Origin: Alicyclobacillus kakegawensis NBRC 103104
GTDB lineage: Bacteria; Bacillota; Bacilli; Alicyclobacillales; Alicyclobacillaceae
Assembly: GCF_001552655.1 (NCBI RefSeq)
Contig: NZ_BCRP01000019.1
Coordinates: 1 to 47,636, forward strand
DNA: 47,636 nucleotides
Direction: 5' to 3'
The notes under the pieces were generated by a model. That model had not been told where the DNA came from, did not search any database, and saw nothing but the letters and a program-made list of their open reading frames with translations. Of the stretch, positions 23,809 to 32,845 are shown piece after piece (position 1 is the first letter of the stretch; each line of letters starts with the position of its first letter). The position numbers and the translations under genes are program-made.

Positions 23809-26328
23809 GTGAACGAACTCACAAACTGGAAAATTCAACATATGGATGAAGGCGCGATCAGCGATTTGGTTATGGCTTCACCAGACTTTATCGACCACTT
23901 TTGGATCCCAACCCGCGTCCCCGGCGATGTACACACAACACTTATCGAACGAGGTATCATCGAGCACCCGTTCTTCGGCCACAACGACGTGAAGGCCCGC
24001 TGGATCGAGGACAAGGTGTGGTGGTATCGAACCGAGCTGTTCTGGGACGAGGTACTGGAGCCCGACGACCGGGTGGAACTCGTGTTCGAGGGCCTCGATA
24101 CGTTTGCCACAGTCTACTTCAACGGTCTCGAGATGGCTCGTTCTGAGAACATGTTCGTGCCGCTCGTACTCGACGTGACGCGCGAGATCCAACGGGGACG
24201 TAACGTGATCGCAGTCAAGTTTGACCCCATTCTGTACCGAGTGGCGAACAAAGAGATGCGCTATTGGTCGGGTTTCAGCAAGGAACGGATTTGGGTTCGC
24301 AAGGCACAGATGAACTTCGGCTGGGACTGGTGTCCGCGGCTGGTGACGGTCGGGATCTGGAAACCTGTACACCTGCTCCGCCGTCGTACCGGCCGCTTGA
24401 CCTCGGTCTGGGCGCGAACGACGAAGCTGACGCCCGACCACAGCCGGGCGTGGCTGGACGTCGACGTGGAGGCGCAAGTCTGGGCGGACAGCGCCGAGCA
24501 GGTGGTCGCAGAGGTGGAGTTGGCGTCGGACGCCGGCCGCCTGGTGCATGAGCTGCCGCTGCGGGCGGGGCGCGGCTCGCTGCGGATGGAGATACCGCAG
24601 CCGCGGCTGTGGTGGACGCATGACCTTGGAGAACCGCACCTCTATAAGCTTCAGACTCGGCTGTACGTGAACGGGGAAGTCGTCGACGAACACGCGTCCG
24701 AAGTCGGGATCCGCACCATCGAACTGCGAACCGCGGACGATCAAGGCCGCCCTGTCTTCACCTTCGTCCTCAACGGAGTGCCTGTGTTCGCGAGGGGTGC
24801 CAACTGGATCCCTGTTGACAGCTTCTTTGCGTCGGCATCGGATATGCGCTATCAGCAGCTGATCCGGCTCGCCAAGGAGGCCCACATGAATATGCTCCGC
24901 GTGTGGGGCGGTGGCATCTACGAACGGGATGTGTTCTATCAGACGTGTGATCGCGAAGGCGTCCTCGTCTGGCAGGATTTCATGTTCGCGTGCGCGTTGT
25001 ACCCGGATTACAACATGGACTTCATGCGCAACGTGGAGACGGAGATGCGCCACGTGATTCGCGCGCTCCGCAACCACGCGTGCCTGGCGCTGTGGGGCGG
25101 AAACAATGAAAACGACTGGTTGTACGAGATGCTGCGGGCCAGCGGCACCATTCAAACCCCGTTCTACGGCGAACGCATCTACCATCAACTGATTCCGAAG
25201 GTTCTCGCGGAACTCGACTCGACGCGGCCGTACTGGCCGAGTTCACCGTATGGCGGCAACGACCACAACAGTGCTGAGGCGGGAGATCGCCATAACTGGC
25301 AGGTCTGGCATGGCCATGTGTACCCGCGCAGGTTCGGCGAACCGGAACGGGTCGACTACAGCGTGGCCGGGGTATCGTTCAAACACTATGCAGAGGACGA
25401 GGCGCGGTTCGTTAGCGAGTTCGGGATGCACGCCGCGGCCAACCGCTACACGCTGGCGCGCTGGCTACCAGAAGGCACGCTGTACTGGGGCAGTCCTGAA
25501 CTCGCCTATCGGAACAAGGATTACCACCATCCTAAGGGCAACCTGCTAATGGCAGGGTATACGGGTGAGCCTCACAATCTCGAGACCTACTTGGCCTACT
25601 CGATGTTGACTCAAGCCGAGGGTCTTCGCTTCGGAGTCGAACACTATCGGCGACGCAAGTTTGAAACGAGCGGCACGCTGATCTGGCAGTTGAACGACTG
25701 TTGGCCAGGGACGAGCTGGTCCGTGATCGACTATCACCTGTTGCCCAAGGCGTCGTACTACTATGCCAGACGGTTCTACCACCCCATACTCTGGTCGCTG
25801 CGGGTCATACCCGGTGAGGTTATTGAATTGTGGGGCGTGAATGATACGCGGTGGCCTGTGGAGGAGAGAGTCCGGGTGGAGGTCCGCACCTTCCATGGTG
25901 AGACGATGTTGGAGGAGGAGGTCTCGGTCAGCCTTCCCGCGAACGGGATTCGACAACTCCGACGCTGGTCAGAGGCGGAGGTGCTGAGGGGTGCAGACCC
26001 GAGGCATGTGGTGGTGATCTCGACGCCTATCGCTGGGCGAGGACCGCGTCAGATCGTCTACCTCCGTGACCATCGTGAGCTGTGCTGGCCGTCCGCGGAG
26101 CTGCGCTGGGAGGTGGACCACGAGCGCCGGACGGTGACAGTGCAGACGGACGTTCATGCTCGCTTTGTGCAGATTGAGCTGGCACAGTCCGGCGTAGTCT
26201 GCTCGGACAACTTTTTCGACCTTCCGGCCGGGGAACGAACCACCATTGAAATCCGCCAGCTGGAAGGAGATCCGCTCCGCTGGGACACACTTCACATTCA
26301 TGCGCTAAACGAGAGGGGGAACGCGTAA
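23809..26328 (+). CDS. GH2 beta-mannosidase
   Basis: The 839-residue protein follows the beta-mannosidase layout of glycoside hydrolase family 2. A jelly-roll sugar-binding domain (WIPTRVPGDVHTTLIERGII near 30-50, FEGLDTFATVYFNG near 92) is followed by immunoglobulin-like domains. The TIM-barrel has NMLRVWGGGIYERDVFYQTC near 362, ALWGGNNENDW with the acid/base Glu at about 428, and RFVSEFGMHAA with the nucleophile Glu at about 536. It removes terminal mannose from short beta-mannosides. There is no signal peptide, so it acts in the cytosol on imported oligosaccharides. Base composition is clearly higher in GC than the permease genes before it. It overlaps the next gene by 1 bp (TAATG). Confidence 0.95.
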   Translation: MNELTNWKIQHMDEGAISDLVMASPDFIDHFWIPTRVPGDVHTTLIERGIIEHPFFGHNDVKARWIEDKVWWYRTELFWDEVLEPDDRVELVFEGLDTFATVYFNGLEMARSENMFVPLVLDVTREIQRGRNVIAVKFDPILYRVANKEMRYWSGFSKERIWVRKAQMNFGWDWCPRLVTVGIWKPVHLLRRRTGRLTSVWARTTKLTPDHSRAWLDVDVEAQVWADSAEQVVAEVELASDAGRLVHELPLRAGRGSLRMEIPQPRLWWTHDLGEPHLYKLQTRLYVNGEVVDEHASEVGIRTIELRTADDQGRPVFTFVLNGVPVFARGANWIPVDSFFASASDMRYQQLIRLAKEAHMNMLRVWGGGIYERDVFYQTCDREGVLVWQDFMFACALYPDYNMDFMRNVETEMRHVIRALRNHACLALWGGNNENDWLYEMLRASGTIQTPFYGERIYHQLIPKVLAELDSTRPYWPSSPYGGNDHNSAEAGDRHNWQVWHGHVYPRRFGEPERVDYSVAGVSFKHYAEDEARFVSEFGMHAAANRYTLARWLPEGTLYWGSPELAYRNKDYHHPKGNLLMAGYTGEPHNLETYLAYSMLTQAEGLRFGVEHYRRRKFETSGTLIWQLNDCWPGTSWSVIDYHLLPKASYYYARRFYHPILWSLRVIPGEVIELWGVNDTRWPVEERVRVEVRTFHGETMLEEEVSVSLPANGIRQLRRWSEAEVLRGADPRHVVVISTPIAGRGPRQIVYLRDHRELCWPSAELRWEVDHERRTVTVQTDVHARFVQIELAQSGVVCSDNFFDLPAGERTTIEIRQLEGDPLRWDTLHIHALNERGNA

Positions 26329-27359
26329 TGAAGGCAGTGGTATTACACGGTGTTGGAAACCTGCGGGTGGAGACCCTGCCTGACCCGGTCCCAGGCCCAG
26401 ACGAGGTCGTGATTCGTGTCGCCGTGTGTGGGATCTGCGGCACGGACCTGCACATCTATCAGGGTCAGCCGGGATCGGCCGAGGTGCATCCACCCGTGGT
26501 GCTCGGCCATGAACTGGCCGGCGAGGTGCTGGCCGTTGGGACGGGGGTGACGAAACTGCGCGTGGGAGACCGAGTGTCGGTCGACCCGAACCTGTACTGC
26601 GGCGTCTGCCGCTTCTGCCGCGACGGACGCATCCAGATGTGCGAGCATTTGCAGGCGATCGGAGTCACACGTAACGGCGGTATGGCCGAATTGTGCGTCG
26701 TTCCGGCCAAGAATTGCCACCGCCTACCGGACGGGCTGGGGATGCTGGAGGGCGCGCTGGTAGAGCCGCTCGCCTGCTGCGTACACGGAATCGAGCGGCT
26801 GTCGCTGCGGCCGGGGCAGTCCGCTCTTGTCATCGGTGCCGGTTACATTGGACTCATGATGGTACAGCTGCTGCGTCTGTACGGTGCAGGCCACATTGTT
26901 GTCAGTGAGCCAGAGGCGCGCAAGCGCGAGCTGGCCCTGTCGCTCGGCGCGGATTCTGCCATCAATCCGAATGCGCTTCCAGATCACGCAGCCGGCGTGC
27001 CTGCGGCGGATGCAGGAACCGGGTTCGATGTCGTCATCGAGTGCGTAGGCCGCGCGGAGACCATGCACGCCGCTGTCGAGGCCGCGGGCCGCGGGGGACA
27101 GATACTTCTGTTCGGTGTCGCTAATCCAGACGCGGTCATCCAGGTCCGACCGTATCAGGTGTTCGCCAAGGAGCTGACGATCGCTGGGTCGTTCGTGAAC
27201 CCGTACACCCATCGGGCGGCGGTCGCGTTGGCGGCGCAGGGTCGGATTCAAATGGTGCCCCTGGTCTCCCATCGCTTTGCGCCCGACGATATTCCCAGCG
27301 TCATGGAGTGCTATAGGGGGCTATCGGCACTAAAAGGCGTCATTGTCTGGATGCAGTAG
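26328..27359 (+). CDS. Zinc-dependent medium-chain dehydrogenase (sorbitol/threonine-dehydrogenase-like)
   Basis: The 343-residue protein has the catalytic zinc region GICGTDLHIYQG (Cys about 38) and VVLGHELAGE, and the structural zinc lobe CGVCRFCRDGRIQMC (about 88-102). The cofactor motif VIGAGYIGLMMVQLLRLYGA is near residue 168-187. It oxidises a secondary alcohol of a polyol or sugar with NAD(P). It shares the high GC of the beta-mannosidase and is translationally coupled to it, so the pair was probably acquired together. A likely role is interconversion of mannose-derived polyols or related sugars, but the substrate is not determined. Confidence 0.92.
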   Translation: MKAVVLHGVGNLRVETLPDPVPGPDEVVIRVAVCGICGTDLHIYQGQPGSAEVHPPVVLGHELAGEVLAVGTGVTKLRVGDRVSVDPNLYCGVCRFCRDGRIQMCEHLQAIGVTRNGGMAELCVVPAKNCHRLPDGLGMLEGALVEPLACCVHGIERLSLRPGQSALVIGAGYIGLMMVQLLRLYGAGHIVVSEPEARKRELALSLGADSAINPNALPDHAAGVPAADAGTGFDVVIECVGRAETMHAAVEAAGRGGQILLFGVANPDAVIQVRPYQVFAKELTIAGSFVNPYTHRAAVALAAQGRIQMVPLVSHRFAPDDIPSVMECYRGLSALKGVIVWMQ

Positions 27360-27707
27360 GCAGGATTCGTTTCCGGCACCAGCTGAATACCCCCGACACG
27401 TGTAAACGTACGGTTTAGTATCAAGTGGTTTGGGTTGCAATTGAGTTCACCGATTTCGTTCAAATAGCATACATCACGCCGGAGTGACAGTCTTCTGAAG
27501 AAGTTCACCGATACGGTGACTACAGGAGTTCGACAGAACTACCCCGGACCCTACGCTTAAGGTCATAGTTTTTTAGATTATGTAATTATGCAATGACTTT
27601 AGAAGAAAAAATTCATATGACGTATGCTCTGTCACTTCGCTAACTGGTTATGGAATGATGGAATCATAGAATGATAATTGAAGGCATTTCGTGAAAGGAT
27701 GGTCATC
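27360..27707. other. 348-bp gap before the ROK kinase
   Basis: No gene is seen. GTTCACCGAT occurs twice (27442-27451 and 27500-27509), the second beginning a short hairpin with CGGTGAC. The last 150 bp are A/T-rich and may hold the promoter of the kinase gene, but no convincing -35/-10 pair stands out. Confidence 0.35.
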
Positions 27708-28586
27708 ATGGTATACGGAGCCATCGAGGCTGGCGGCACCAAAATTTTGTTCGGAGTCGGTGATGATAACGGAAGAATTCTGGATTATAGGACCATTATT
27801 ACCACAACTCCGGCGGCAGCGATGTCATCGATTTGCGAATTCTTCAAACGTAATCCTGTGGAAGGTATTGGCGTCGGATCGTTTGGACCTGTGGATGTCC
27901 ATCTTACTAGTCCTACCTACGGTCAGTTGACGACGACACCTAAGATTCCGTGGCAACAGTTCAATTGGGTGCATCATCTTCGTGAGCGGCTCGACGTACC
28001 CGTCTATGTGGATACCGACGTGAACGCTGCCGCATTGGGAGAATCCCGTTGGGGAGCCGCCGTTGGATTTAGGAACTCTGTGTACATTACGGTAGGAACG
28101 GGGGTCGGAGCAGGAATTATCGCAGAGGGCCGCGTTGTTCATGGGCTGATACATCCGGAGGTCGGACACCTCTTGGTGCGCAAACATCCCAATGATTCGT
28201 TTGAGGGGATCTGCCCGTTTCACCAGGATTGTCTTGAAGGACTCGCAAGTGGACCTGCACTCGCAGAACGTTGGGGAGTCAAAGGAGAACATCTGGCTGA
28301 ACACGGTATCGCATGGGATATGGAAGCTTATTATCTGGCACAAGCGGTTGTGAGCCTGATGCTCATCTTGTCCCCCGAAAAGGTGATCATGGGAGGCGGT
28401 GTAATGAATCAGCCTCAGCTGATGCCAAAAATCCGATCACAGGTCGTTCATCTGCTCCAGGGTTATTTGTGTCATCCTCAAATCACTGAAAGAATCGATG
28501 ACTACGTCGTGCCACCTGCCCTCGGGCACCTGGCTGGTCTCAAAGGAGCACTCGCACTCGTGCTCGAGCGTTGTAGCTCCTCGTGA
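27708..28586 (+). CDS. ROK-family fructokinase/mannokinase
   Basis: The roughly 292-residue sugar kinase begins MVYGAIEAGGTKILFGVGDD, the ATP-binding start shared with the Bacillus subtilis YdhR/GmuE fructokinases. It has VYVDTDVNAAALGESRWGAA near 103-122, ITVGTGVGAGIIAEGRVVHG near 128, HPEVGH near 150, and a zinc site of the form C-P-F-H-x-x-C (CPFHQDC, near 170). GmuE-type enzymes sit in glucomannan gene clusters, which fits the beta-mannosidase here. ATG 27708 follows AAAGGATGG. Confidence 0.92.
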   Translation: MVYGAIEAGGTKILFGVGDDNGRILDYRTIITTTPAAAMSSICEFFKRNPVEGIGVGSFGPVDVHLTSPTYGQLTTTPKIPWQQFNWVHHLRERLDVPVYVDTDVNAAALGESRWGAAVGFRNSVYITVGTGVGAGIIAEGRVVHGLIHPEVGHLLVRKHPNDSFEGICPFHQDCLEGLASGPALAERWGVKGEHLAEHGIAWDMEAYYLAQAVVSLMLILSPEKVIMGGGVMNQPQLMPKIRSQVVHLLQGYLCHPQITERIDDYVVPPALGHLAGLKGALALVLERCSSS

Positions 28587-28599
28587 ACAGGTCAGTTCA

Positions 28600-28975
28600 G
28601 CCGCGAGGATGACCGGTATCCTGCATGCCAATCTTTCGAAAACGGCCCGGTGAGATGCCCACGTAACGACGGAACGAGTTCTCAAAATGCGTCTCGCTTT
28701 GATACCCGACCGTATTTCTCCAATTGTGTCCTGTGTCGTGAGAAGGCGGCGTTTCGCCACCTCAATTCTATAGGCACGCAAAAACTGCATAGGACTTATT
28801 CCTGTCTCTCTCTTGAACGTAAGACAAATGAAAGGGACTGATATAGACCATTTCCGAGAGCTGCTCAAGCCGAAGATCATTCGAATCGTATTGAACCCGA
28901 GTTTGTCAAGACAGATGGGATGGCCTTTTAAGAGAGAGCATTCCTGTAATAAAGCAAAATCGGGTTTGAGACAAT
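28600..28975 (-). pseudogene. AraC-family regulator, decayed DNA-binding domain
   Basis: The double HTH of an AraC regulator can be read only by switching frames. LEQLSEMVYISPFHLSYV (about 28810-28865) shifts to FKRETGISPMQFLRAYRIEV and KRRLLTTQDTIGEI, then shifts again to VGYQSETHFENSFRRYVGIS and SPGRFRKIGMQD near 28620-28700. Two indels destroy the frame and no effector domain is present. Convergent with the kinase gene, it may once have controlled this sugar cluster. Confidence 0.85.
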
Positions 28976-29038
28976 GAAAAACTCCTGATAGTGTTGGGTT
29001 TGCACAGAACACATCACTTATCAGGAGGTAAAGACAAC
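28976..29038 (+). ncRNA. Non-coding left end of an IS110 element; possible bridge-RNA locus
   Basis: The 60 bp before the IS110 recombinase start contain CTCCTGATA (28982-28990) and its inverted partner TATCAGGAG (29019-29027), giving a large hairpin loop. In IS110-group elements the non-coding end upstream of the recombinase encodes a bridge RNA that pairs with donor and target DNA. That identity here is an inference, and the element is truncated. Confidence 0.35.
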
Positions 29039-29297
29039 ATGAGTATAACGCAGAACAGCAAGATTCGCAGGATCACGGATTCAACCTTGGTTGTCGGAGC
29101 TGACATTGCTAAAAAGGTCCACGTGGCTCGTGCTAGTGATGTGCGGGGCGTGGAACTTGGGAAGCCACTGACTTTTGACAACACAAGACACGGTTTTGGA
29201 AGGCTTCTCACGTGGATTCAGTCACTCATGGTGGACCATAGTTGCGACAACGTCGTGTTTGGCGTCGAACCAACGGGTCACTATTGGATCGGATTAA
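29039..29297 (+). pseudogene. IS110-family recombinase, N-terminal fragment
   Basis: This is about the first 85 residues of a DEDD transposase: TLVVGADIAKKVHVARAS with the first catalytic aspartate, FDNTRHGFGRLLTW, and VVFGVEPTGHYWIGL with the glutamate. The similarity stops at about 29297, where IS3-type sequence begins. The start ATG 29039 follows TCAGGAGG. The catalytic C-terminal half is missing. Confidence 0.85.
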
Positions 29298-29499
29298 CAC
29301 CCGCAGATTGGACACATACTCCCGATATTGAGCTCTTTCGCAGTTTTTCTTCGGGCCTTTGCTCTGGTCCATAAATTGCCATCAGTCGTCGGTCCGTCAA
29401 GGGCCGCTGTCGCTGAACCTCCGGTTCCCCTTGACCGCCCCTCCTCCCTCTGGCCTTGGGTAGTGAGGGGCAAAGGCCCTGGATACGCACCAACGTGCG
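29298..29499. other. Junction between IS110 fragment and IS3 remnant
   Basis: No gene is supported in either direction. The minus strand reads TGTCCAATCTGCGGGTGT at the junction, which may be the terminal repeat of the IS3 element. The rest is non-coding insertion-sequence DNA. Confidence 0.35.
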
Positions 29500-30351
29500 T
29501 CACACCCTTACAGGACGTCTGGGCTGGAGCCCAGTCTCGAGATGGCGGCGGTAGAACTCGGCCGGCGACAGGTAGTGCAAGCCGGAATGCAATCGGCGGT
29601 TGTTGTACCGGCTCACGAATTCCACGACCGCCTGATATGCCTCGGCGTAGGTCTCGAACTCGTACATGGACAAGCACTCATCTTCGAGAAGCCTGTGGTA
29701 CGACTCAATGTATGCGTTCATATTCGGTGTCTTGGGCGGTATACGCTCGTGTAGGACATTCCATCGCTCACACTCCGATTCAAACACATGACTCACAAAC
29801 TGGGGGCCATTGTCTGAACGGATAACGGGCAATGGTAAATTACGCTGAAGAATCCGACGCTTCCACAGTGCTGTCCGAAAAGCTTCAACGGCATGTCTGG
29901 CTTCGCAGGTGAGACCGATATGATATCCCACAATCTGCCTGTCATACACGTCGATGTACGACAGCACAAAGAAGAAGCGATCCTCTCCCGTGATGTATCC
30001 GTACTTCACATCCACCTCCCAAAGCTGGTTCGGTCCTGTGATGGTGCGGTTCTGTGCCAACTTCCTCGGGGTTTTTTGGCGAAGTTTCCGTTGTGGCCGC
30101 AGGACATCCAGTTCCTTACACAGGCGGTACACCTTTTTCTCGTTCACCACGAGTGTATGGTCCTGTCGGAGCATATGGGTCAGCTTGCGGTACCCATATG
30201 CGTAACCGTCACCGGCAATGGATTCCATAATCCATTCCTTGATCTGTTCATCACTGACCTTGCGACCATCCACAGTCCGTGAATACCCAGGAATGGGGCG
30301 TCCACCCGAAGTGGTATGCGGCCTTCGCGCCCGTTTTTCGAGCGCGCACGA
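29500..30351 (-). pseudogene. IS3-family (IS150-like) transposase OrfB, without OrfA
   Basis: The integrase core is intact: the HTH-like YGYRKLTHMLR region near the start, WEVDVKYGYI (first Asp), VIRSDNGPQFVS (second Asp) and NAYIESYHRLLEDECLS (Glu). The C-terminus YLSPAEFYRRHLE is family-typical. Upstream of about 30351 the open frame continues into unrelated DNA (the IS1634 fragment side) and no OrfA is present. The element is therefore a 5'-truncated remnant that could not make the usual OrfAB fusion. Confidence 0.88.
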
Positions 30352-30451
30352 TTTTTGACAGGAATTTCGCCGGCCGGTGTGGAATCCAGTAGCTCGTTGC
30401 ATCTTCGGACGGGAGGATTTCCAGTTGCTCGGCGGCATTCGTACGTTTGTC

Positions 30452-30945
30452 ATGGGACCCGCGCCTGTACTCGCTCGTCTCATCGATTGGCTGGGGTGGG
30501 TCGACATCATTGACCAGGGAGTGTCCCGATCGGACTGCAAACTGTCGGTCGGCTTACGCACCAAGGCGTTGCTCATAAACGTGGGGACCAACCGGGAGGC
30601 TCTGTACCGTGTAGAGGAGTTCTATGCCCAGCACGATACAGAGGTGCTGCTGGGCGAAGGCGTTTCCGCCGAGGATCTCAACGATGATGCCTTGGCGCGT
30701 GCGTTGGATGCTCTCTACGAGGCTGGGCCGGAACGGCTGTATACCACCATGGCTTTGCAGACCCTGCGGAAACTGCGGGTGATGGACGATGCCGATGACC
30801 TCATCCCCATTCATGCGGATACCCCCTCGCTCTCGGTCACGGGCGAGTATCTGGACCAGACGGAGTTTCGCATTGACCGGGGGTTTTCGAAGGACCATCG
30901 GCCGGACCTGAAGCAGATCGTCTTTGGGCAAGGTACTTGTGGAGA
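30452..30945 (+). pseudogene. IS1634-family (DUF4277-type) transposase, N-terminal fragment
   Basis: About 165 residues match the start of IS1634-type transposases: APVLARLIDWLGWVDIID, then REALYRVEEFYAQHDTEVLL, NDDALARALDALYEAGPE, IHADTPSLSVTGEY with the first catalytic Asp, and FSKDHRPDLKQIVFG. The similarity ends at about 30945 and the frame runs on into unrelated sequence to a stop at 31036. The DDE core beyond the first aspartate is missing. Confidence 0.87.
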
Positions 30946-31126
30946 TCCGCTGTGCGACCAAATTTTTAAAAAAAAGGGCTACCCCCTATTGGAGCTGCAC
31001 AACCCATGTCGGAAGATTGCCACTATAAGGGTCTAATGCAAGGTAGTCTTCTTTGTCCAATGCGAAAAACTACGAACGAGCGAGAATGCGGGAGAAAATA
31101 AAAAATCATTGAGGGAGGTATATAAA

Positions 31127-31639
31127 GTGTCTTCTACCCGTCCTCACATCGTGCCACCTAATCGTTGGTGGGACTACGTGTTCATCACGGCTGGCGCGAC
31201 GATAGTTCTTGTAAATATCATTTATACATGTTATGTATGGATGCTTCTTCCTAATACAATTCCCATGCACTTCAGTGTATCTGGACAGCCAAATCAGTGG
31301 GGCGGCAAGGGAAATGTCATACCGTTGCCCATCATCAGCCTGCTCTTGTACGCTTTGTTCATCGTATTTCGTAGGTTTCCTTGGTTGATGAACTATCCAG
31401 TGGCGGTGACTCCCCACAATGCCATTCGTCTATACAGCTACGCTAGACTTCTTATGGCGATCATGGCTCTGGAGTCATCCGCCTTTTTATTCGCGTTGCA
31501 ACTGGGTATCGTGAGAACCGCATTGGGAAAGCAACATGGGCTTGGAAGTATATATCTAATTCTTGTTGTGGTAATTTCTTTATTGGTATTGATCGTCTTT
31601 TTGGTAGCAATGATCTCAAGATCTAAGAGACAGGATTAA
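31127..31639 (+). CDS. DUF1648-type membrane protein
   Basis: The 170-residue protein has about four membrane segments (residues about 15-40, 65-85, 105-130, 140-165). It carries the DUF1648 motif LPNTIPMHFSVSGQPNQWGG near 43-62, also found in SdpI and immunity-related proteins. GTG 31127 lies 7 bp after GGGAGG, better than the upstream ATG at 31109. No SdpR-like partner is present and the function is unknown. It stands alone, 300 bp before a Tn7-like element. Confidence 0.8.
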   Translation: MSSTRPHIVPPNRWWDYVFITAGATIVLVNIIYTCYVWMLLPNTIPMHFSVSGQPNQWGGKGNVIPLPIISLLLYALFIVFRRFPWLMNYPVAVTPHNAIRLYSYARLLMAIMALESSAFLFALQLGIVRTALGKQHGLGSIYLILVVVISLLVLIVFLVAMISRSKRQD

Positions 31640-31941
31640 AACGCGTTTGGTTGGGTGAATAAACGTAAGATATGAGCCTCCCTTGTTTACTAAAAGTGGA
31701 TATCAGCCTTCGCTGAAAATGTTGCCCTAAATTCAGGAGAATTGTCTTAGACATGGTCACAGGTGCGGTGTGTTCACCCGCGCAAGGGCCGCTTCGCTTA
31801 CGGCGTTATCTCTTTTCGTGAAGCCACCCCAGGAGCAATGATGTACCGACTCTCCGTGTCAACTCACGAATAAATCTTACCGAACGGGATGTGAATCACT
31901 CATTCAAAAATCTAACCTTTCACTCGCTCTCTCTCCTTTTG
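31640..31941. other. Gene-free stretch left of mobile element 1
   Basis: I see no gene. The minus strand has a short phrase (GGFTKRDNAVSEAAL) that might be degraded coding sequence. The DNA ends in a pyrimidine-rich run (CTCTCTCTCCTTTTG) immediately before the element end at 31942. Confidence 0.35.
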
Positions 31942-31966
31942 TGTAACCGCTCACGCTGTTTGGCGG
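31942..31966 (+). repeat. Terminal inverted repeat, left end of element 1
   Basis: It begins TGTAACCG and contains the 17-bp core CTCACGCTGTTTGGCGG. Bases 31945-31952 (AACCGCTC) also pair with GAGCGGTT (31972-31979), followed by a T-run, so the end doubles as an intrinsic terminator. Confidence 0.85.
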
Positions 31967-31984
31967 AAGACGAGCGGTTTTTTG
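31945..31984 (+). terminator. Terminator embedded in the left end of element 1
   Basis: AACCGCTC and GAGCGGTT form an 8-bp stem with a 19-nt loop, followed by TTTT. It would stop outside transcription entering the element. Confidence 0.55.
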
Positions 31985-32014
31985 TTGCATTCGTTGACGG
32001 AGGGTTTTCCCGTT

Positions 32015-32050
32015 GATTGTCGTATGACGATTCATATCGTACCGACAATC
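32015..32050. repeat. 36-bp imperfect palindrome inside element 1
   Basis: GATTGTCG at the left pairs with CGACAATC at the right, and the centre TATGACGATTCATATCGTA is also nearly symmetric. TGACGG lies just before it (31995-32000). It may be a transposase-binding or operator site near the end of the element. Confidence 0.55.
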
Positions 32051-32071
32051 ATCGACAGGGGGCATAAAAGA

Positions 32072-32114
32072 AGAAGAGAGACCTTCAAGGTTTGCCGGCC
32101 TCGGTCTCTCTTCT
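32072..32114 (+). promoter_or_regulatory. 12-bp-stem leader hairpin before the zinc-finger gene
   Basis: AGAAGAGAGACC (32072-32083) pairs perfectly with GGTCTCTCTTCT (32103-32114), 36 bp before the ATG. A structurally equivalent hairpin lies at the same place in element 2 (44264-44312). No T-run follows, so it may control translation, mRNA stability or transposase supply. Confidence 0.6.
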
Positions 32115-32150
32115 GCTGGGTCACGGTTCTCACCGTGCCCTAACTGAGTT

Positions 32151-32759
32151 ATGTCTCAATCTTATACCATCCCCTTTCCCGACGTCGAGTCCTACCTGCA
32201 ATTTTGTGAGGATCCGGATCTGGACCGGCTTCGCCCGCCGAGATGTGGTCATTGCGGACATTCTGTCTTGCATCGCCACGGCAGTTATAAGCGCAACGTG
32301 TGGGCAAAGGAACGGTCGTGGCGTATCCTGGTGTTCCGGTTCCGCTGTGCGAATCCGGAGTGTAAGCGAACCTGCAGTGTGTTGCCTAGTTTCGTGGGAC
32401 GGTACGAGCGGTTTGTCTGGGACGTCCAGGAGCAGGTGTGCACAAATGTGGATACACAGCACTCCATGGAGGAGGCGGGCAGGGCGGTCCCCGCTCCGGT
32501 CGGGCCGATTTGTACCCGTACAGTGTGGCGGTGGTTCAGGCGTTGGCGGGCGTACATGAACGAGTTGGAGAGCCAGTTCTGGGAATACGTGATTTCGCTC
32601 GATCCCGCTCTTCATATGCCGAGGGGTCAGGAGCGGCCCACCCGCCGTCTGCAATACTGGCAGAAGGTTTGGATGCAGCTGGTGCCAAAGAAAGTGAACG
32701 TTCGACTCTTCCATGGCTTGTATCGTCTTCGCCAGTCGTGTGCAGCCTATATGGTCTAA
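32151..32759 (+). CDS. Transposon zinc-finger protein (DUF6431-like)
   Basis: The 202-residue basic protein has an N-terminal zinc ribbon: RCGHCGHSVLHRHG near 31-44 and FRCANPECKRTCSVLP near 62-77 (C-x2-C ... C-x4-C). A helical region with GPICTRTVWRWFRRWRAYMN near 121-140 looks like a DNA-binding helix-turn-helix. Proteins of this kind regularly precede DDE/AAA transposon genes in Firmicutes. I recall the family as DUF6431 but could not confirm it. A role in DNA recognition at the ends or target, as TniQ does in Tn7-like elements, is inference. It is followed 86 bp later by the transposase. Confidence 0.75.
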   Translation: MSQSYTIPFPDVESYLQFCEDPDLDRLRPPRCGHCGHSVLHRHGSYKRNVWAKERSWRILVFRFRCANPECKRTCSVLPSFVGRYERFVWDVQEQVCTNVDTQHSMEEAGRAVPAPVGPICTRTVWRWFRRWRAYMNELESQFWEYVISLDPALHMPRGQERPTRRLQYWQKVWMQLVPKKVNVRLFHGLYRLRQSCAAYMV

Positions 32760-32845
32760 ACCATCCCACAATTTATGTCTATGGAGCCTTCTCGCCCTCT
32801 CGGCTGAGAATGGGGTTGTACCCATTCTGGAAGGGAGATGGTGGA

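Noticed and set aside
23878-25188. A 436-codon open frame on the minus strand inside the beta-mannosidase
   Set aside because: It is antisense to a gene with strong family motifs and high GC content; its sequence is low-complexity H/R/A/V-rich with no family.
30352-30591. Upstream extension of the IS3 OrfB frame
   Set aside because: The extension is antisense to the IS1634-type fragment; the true IS3 similarity starts near 30351.
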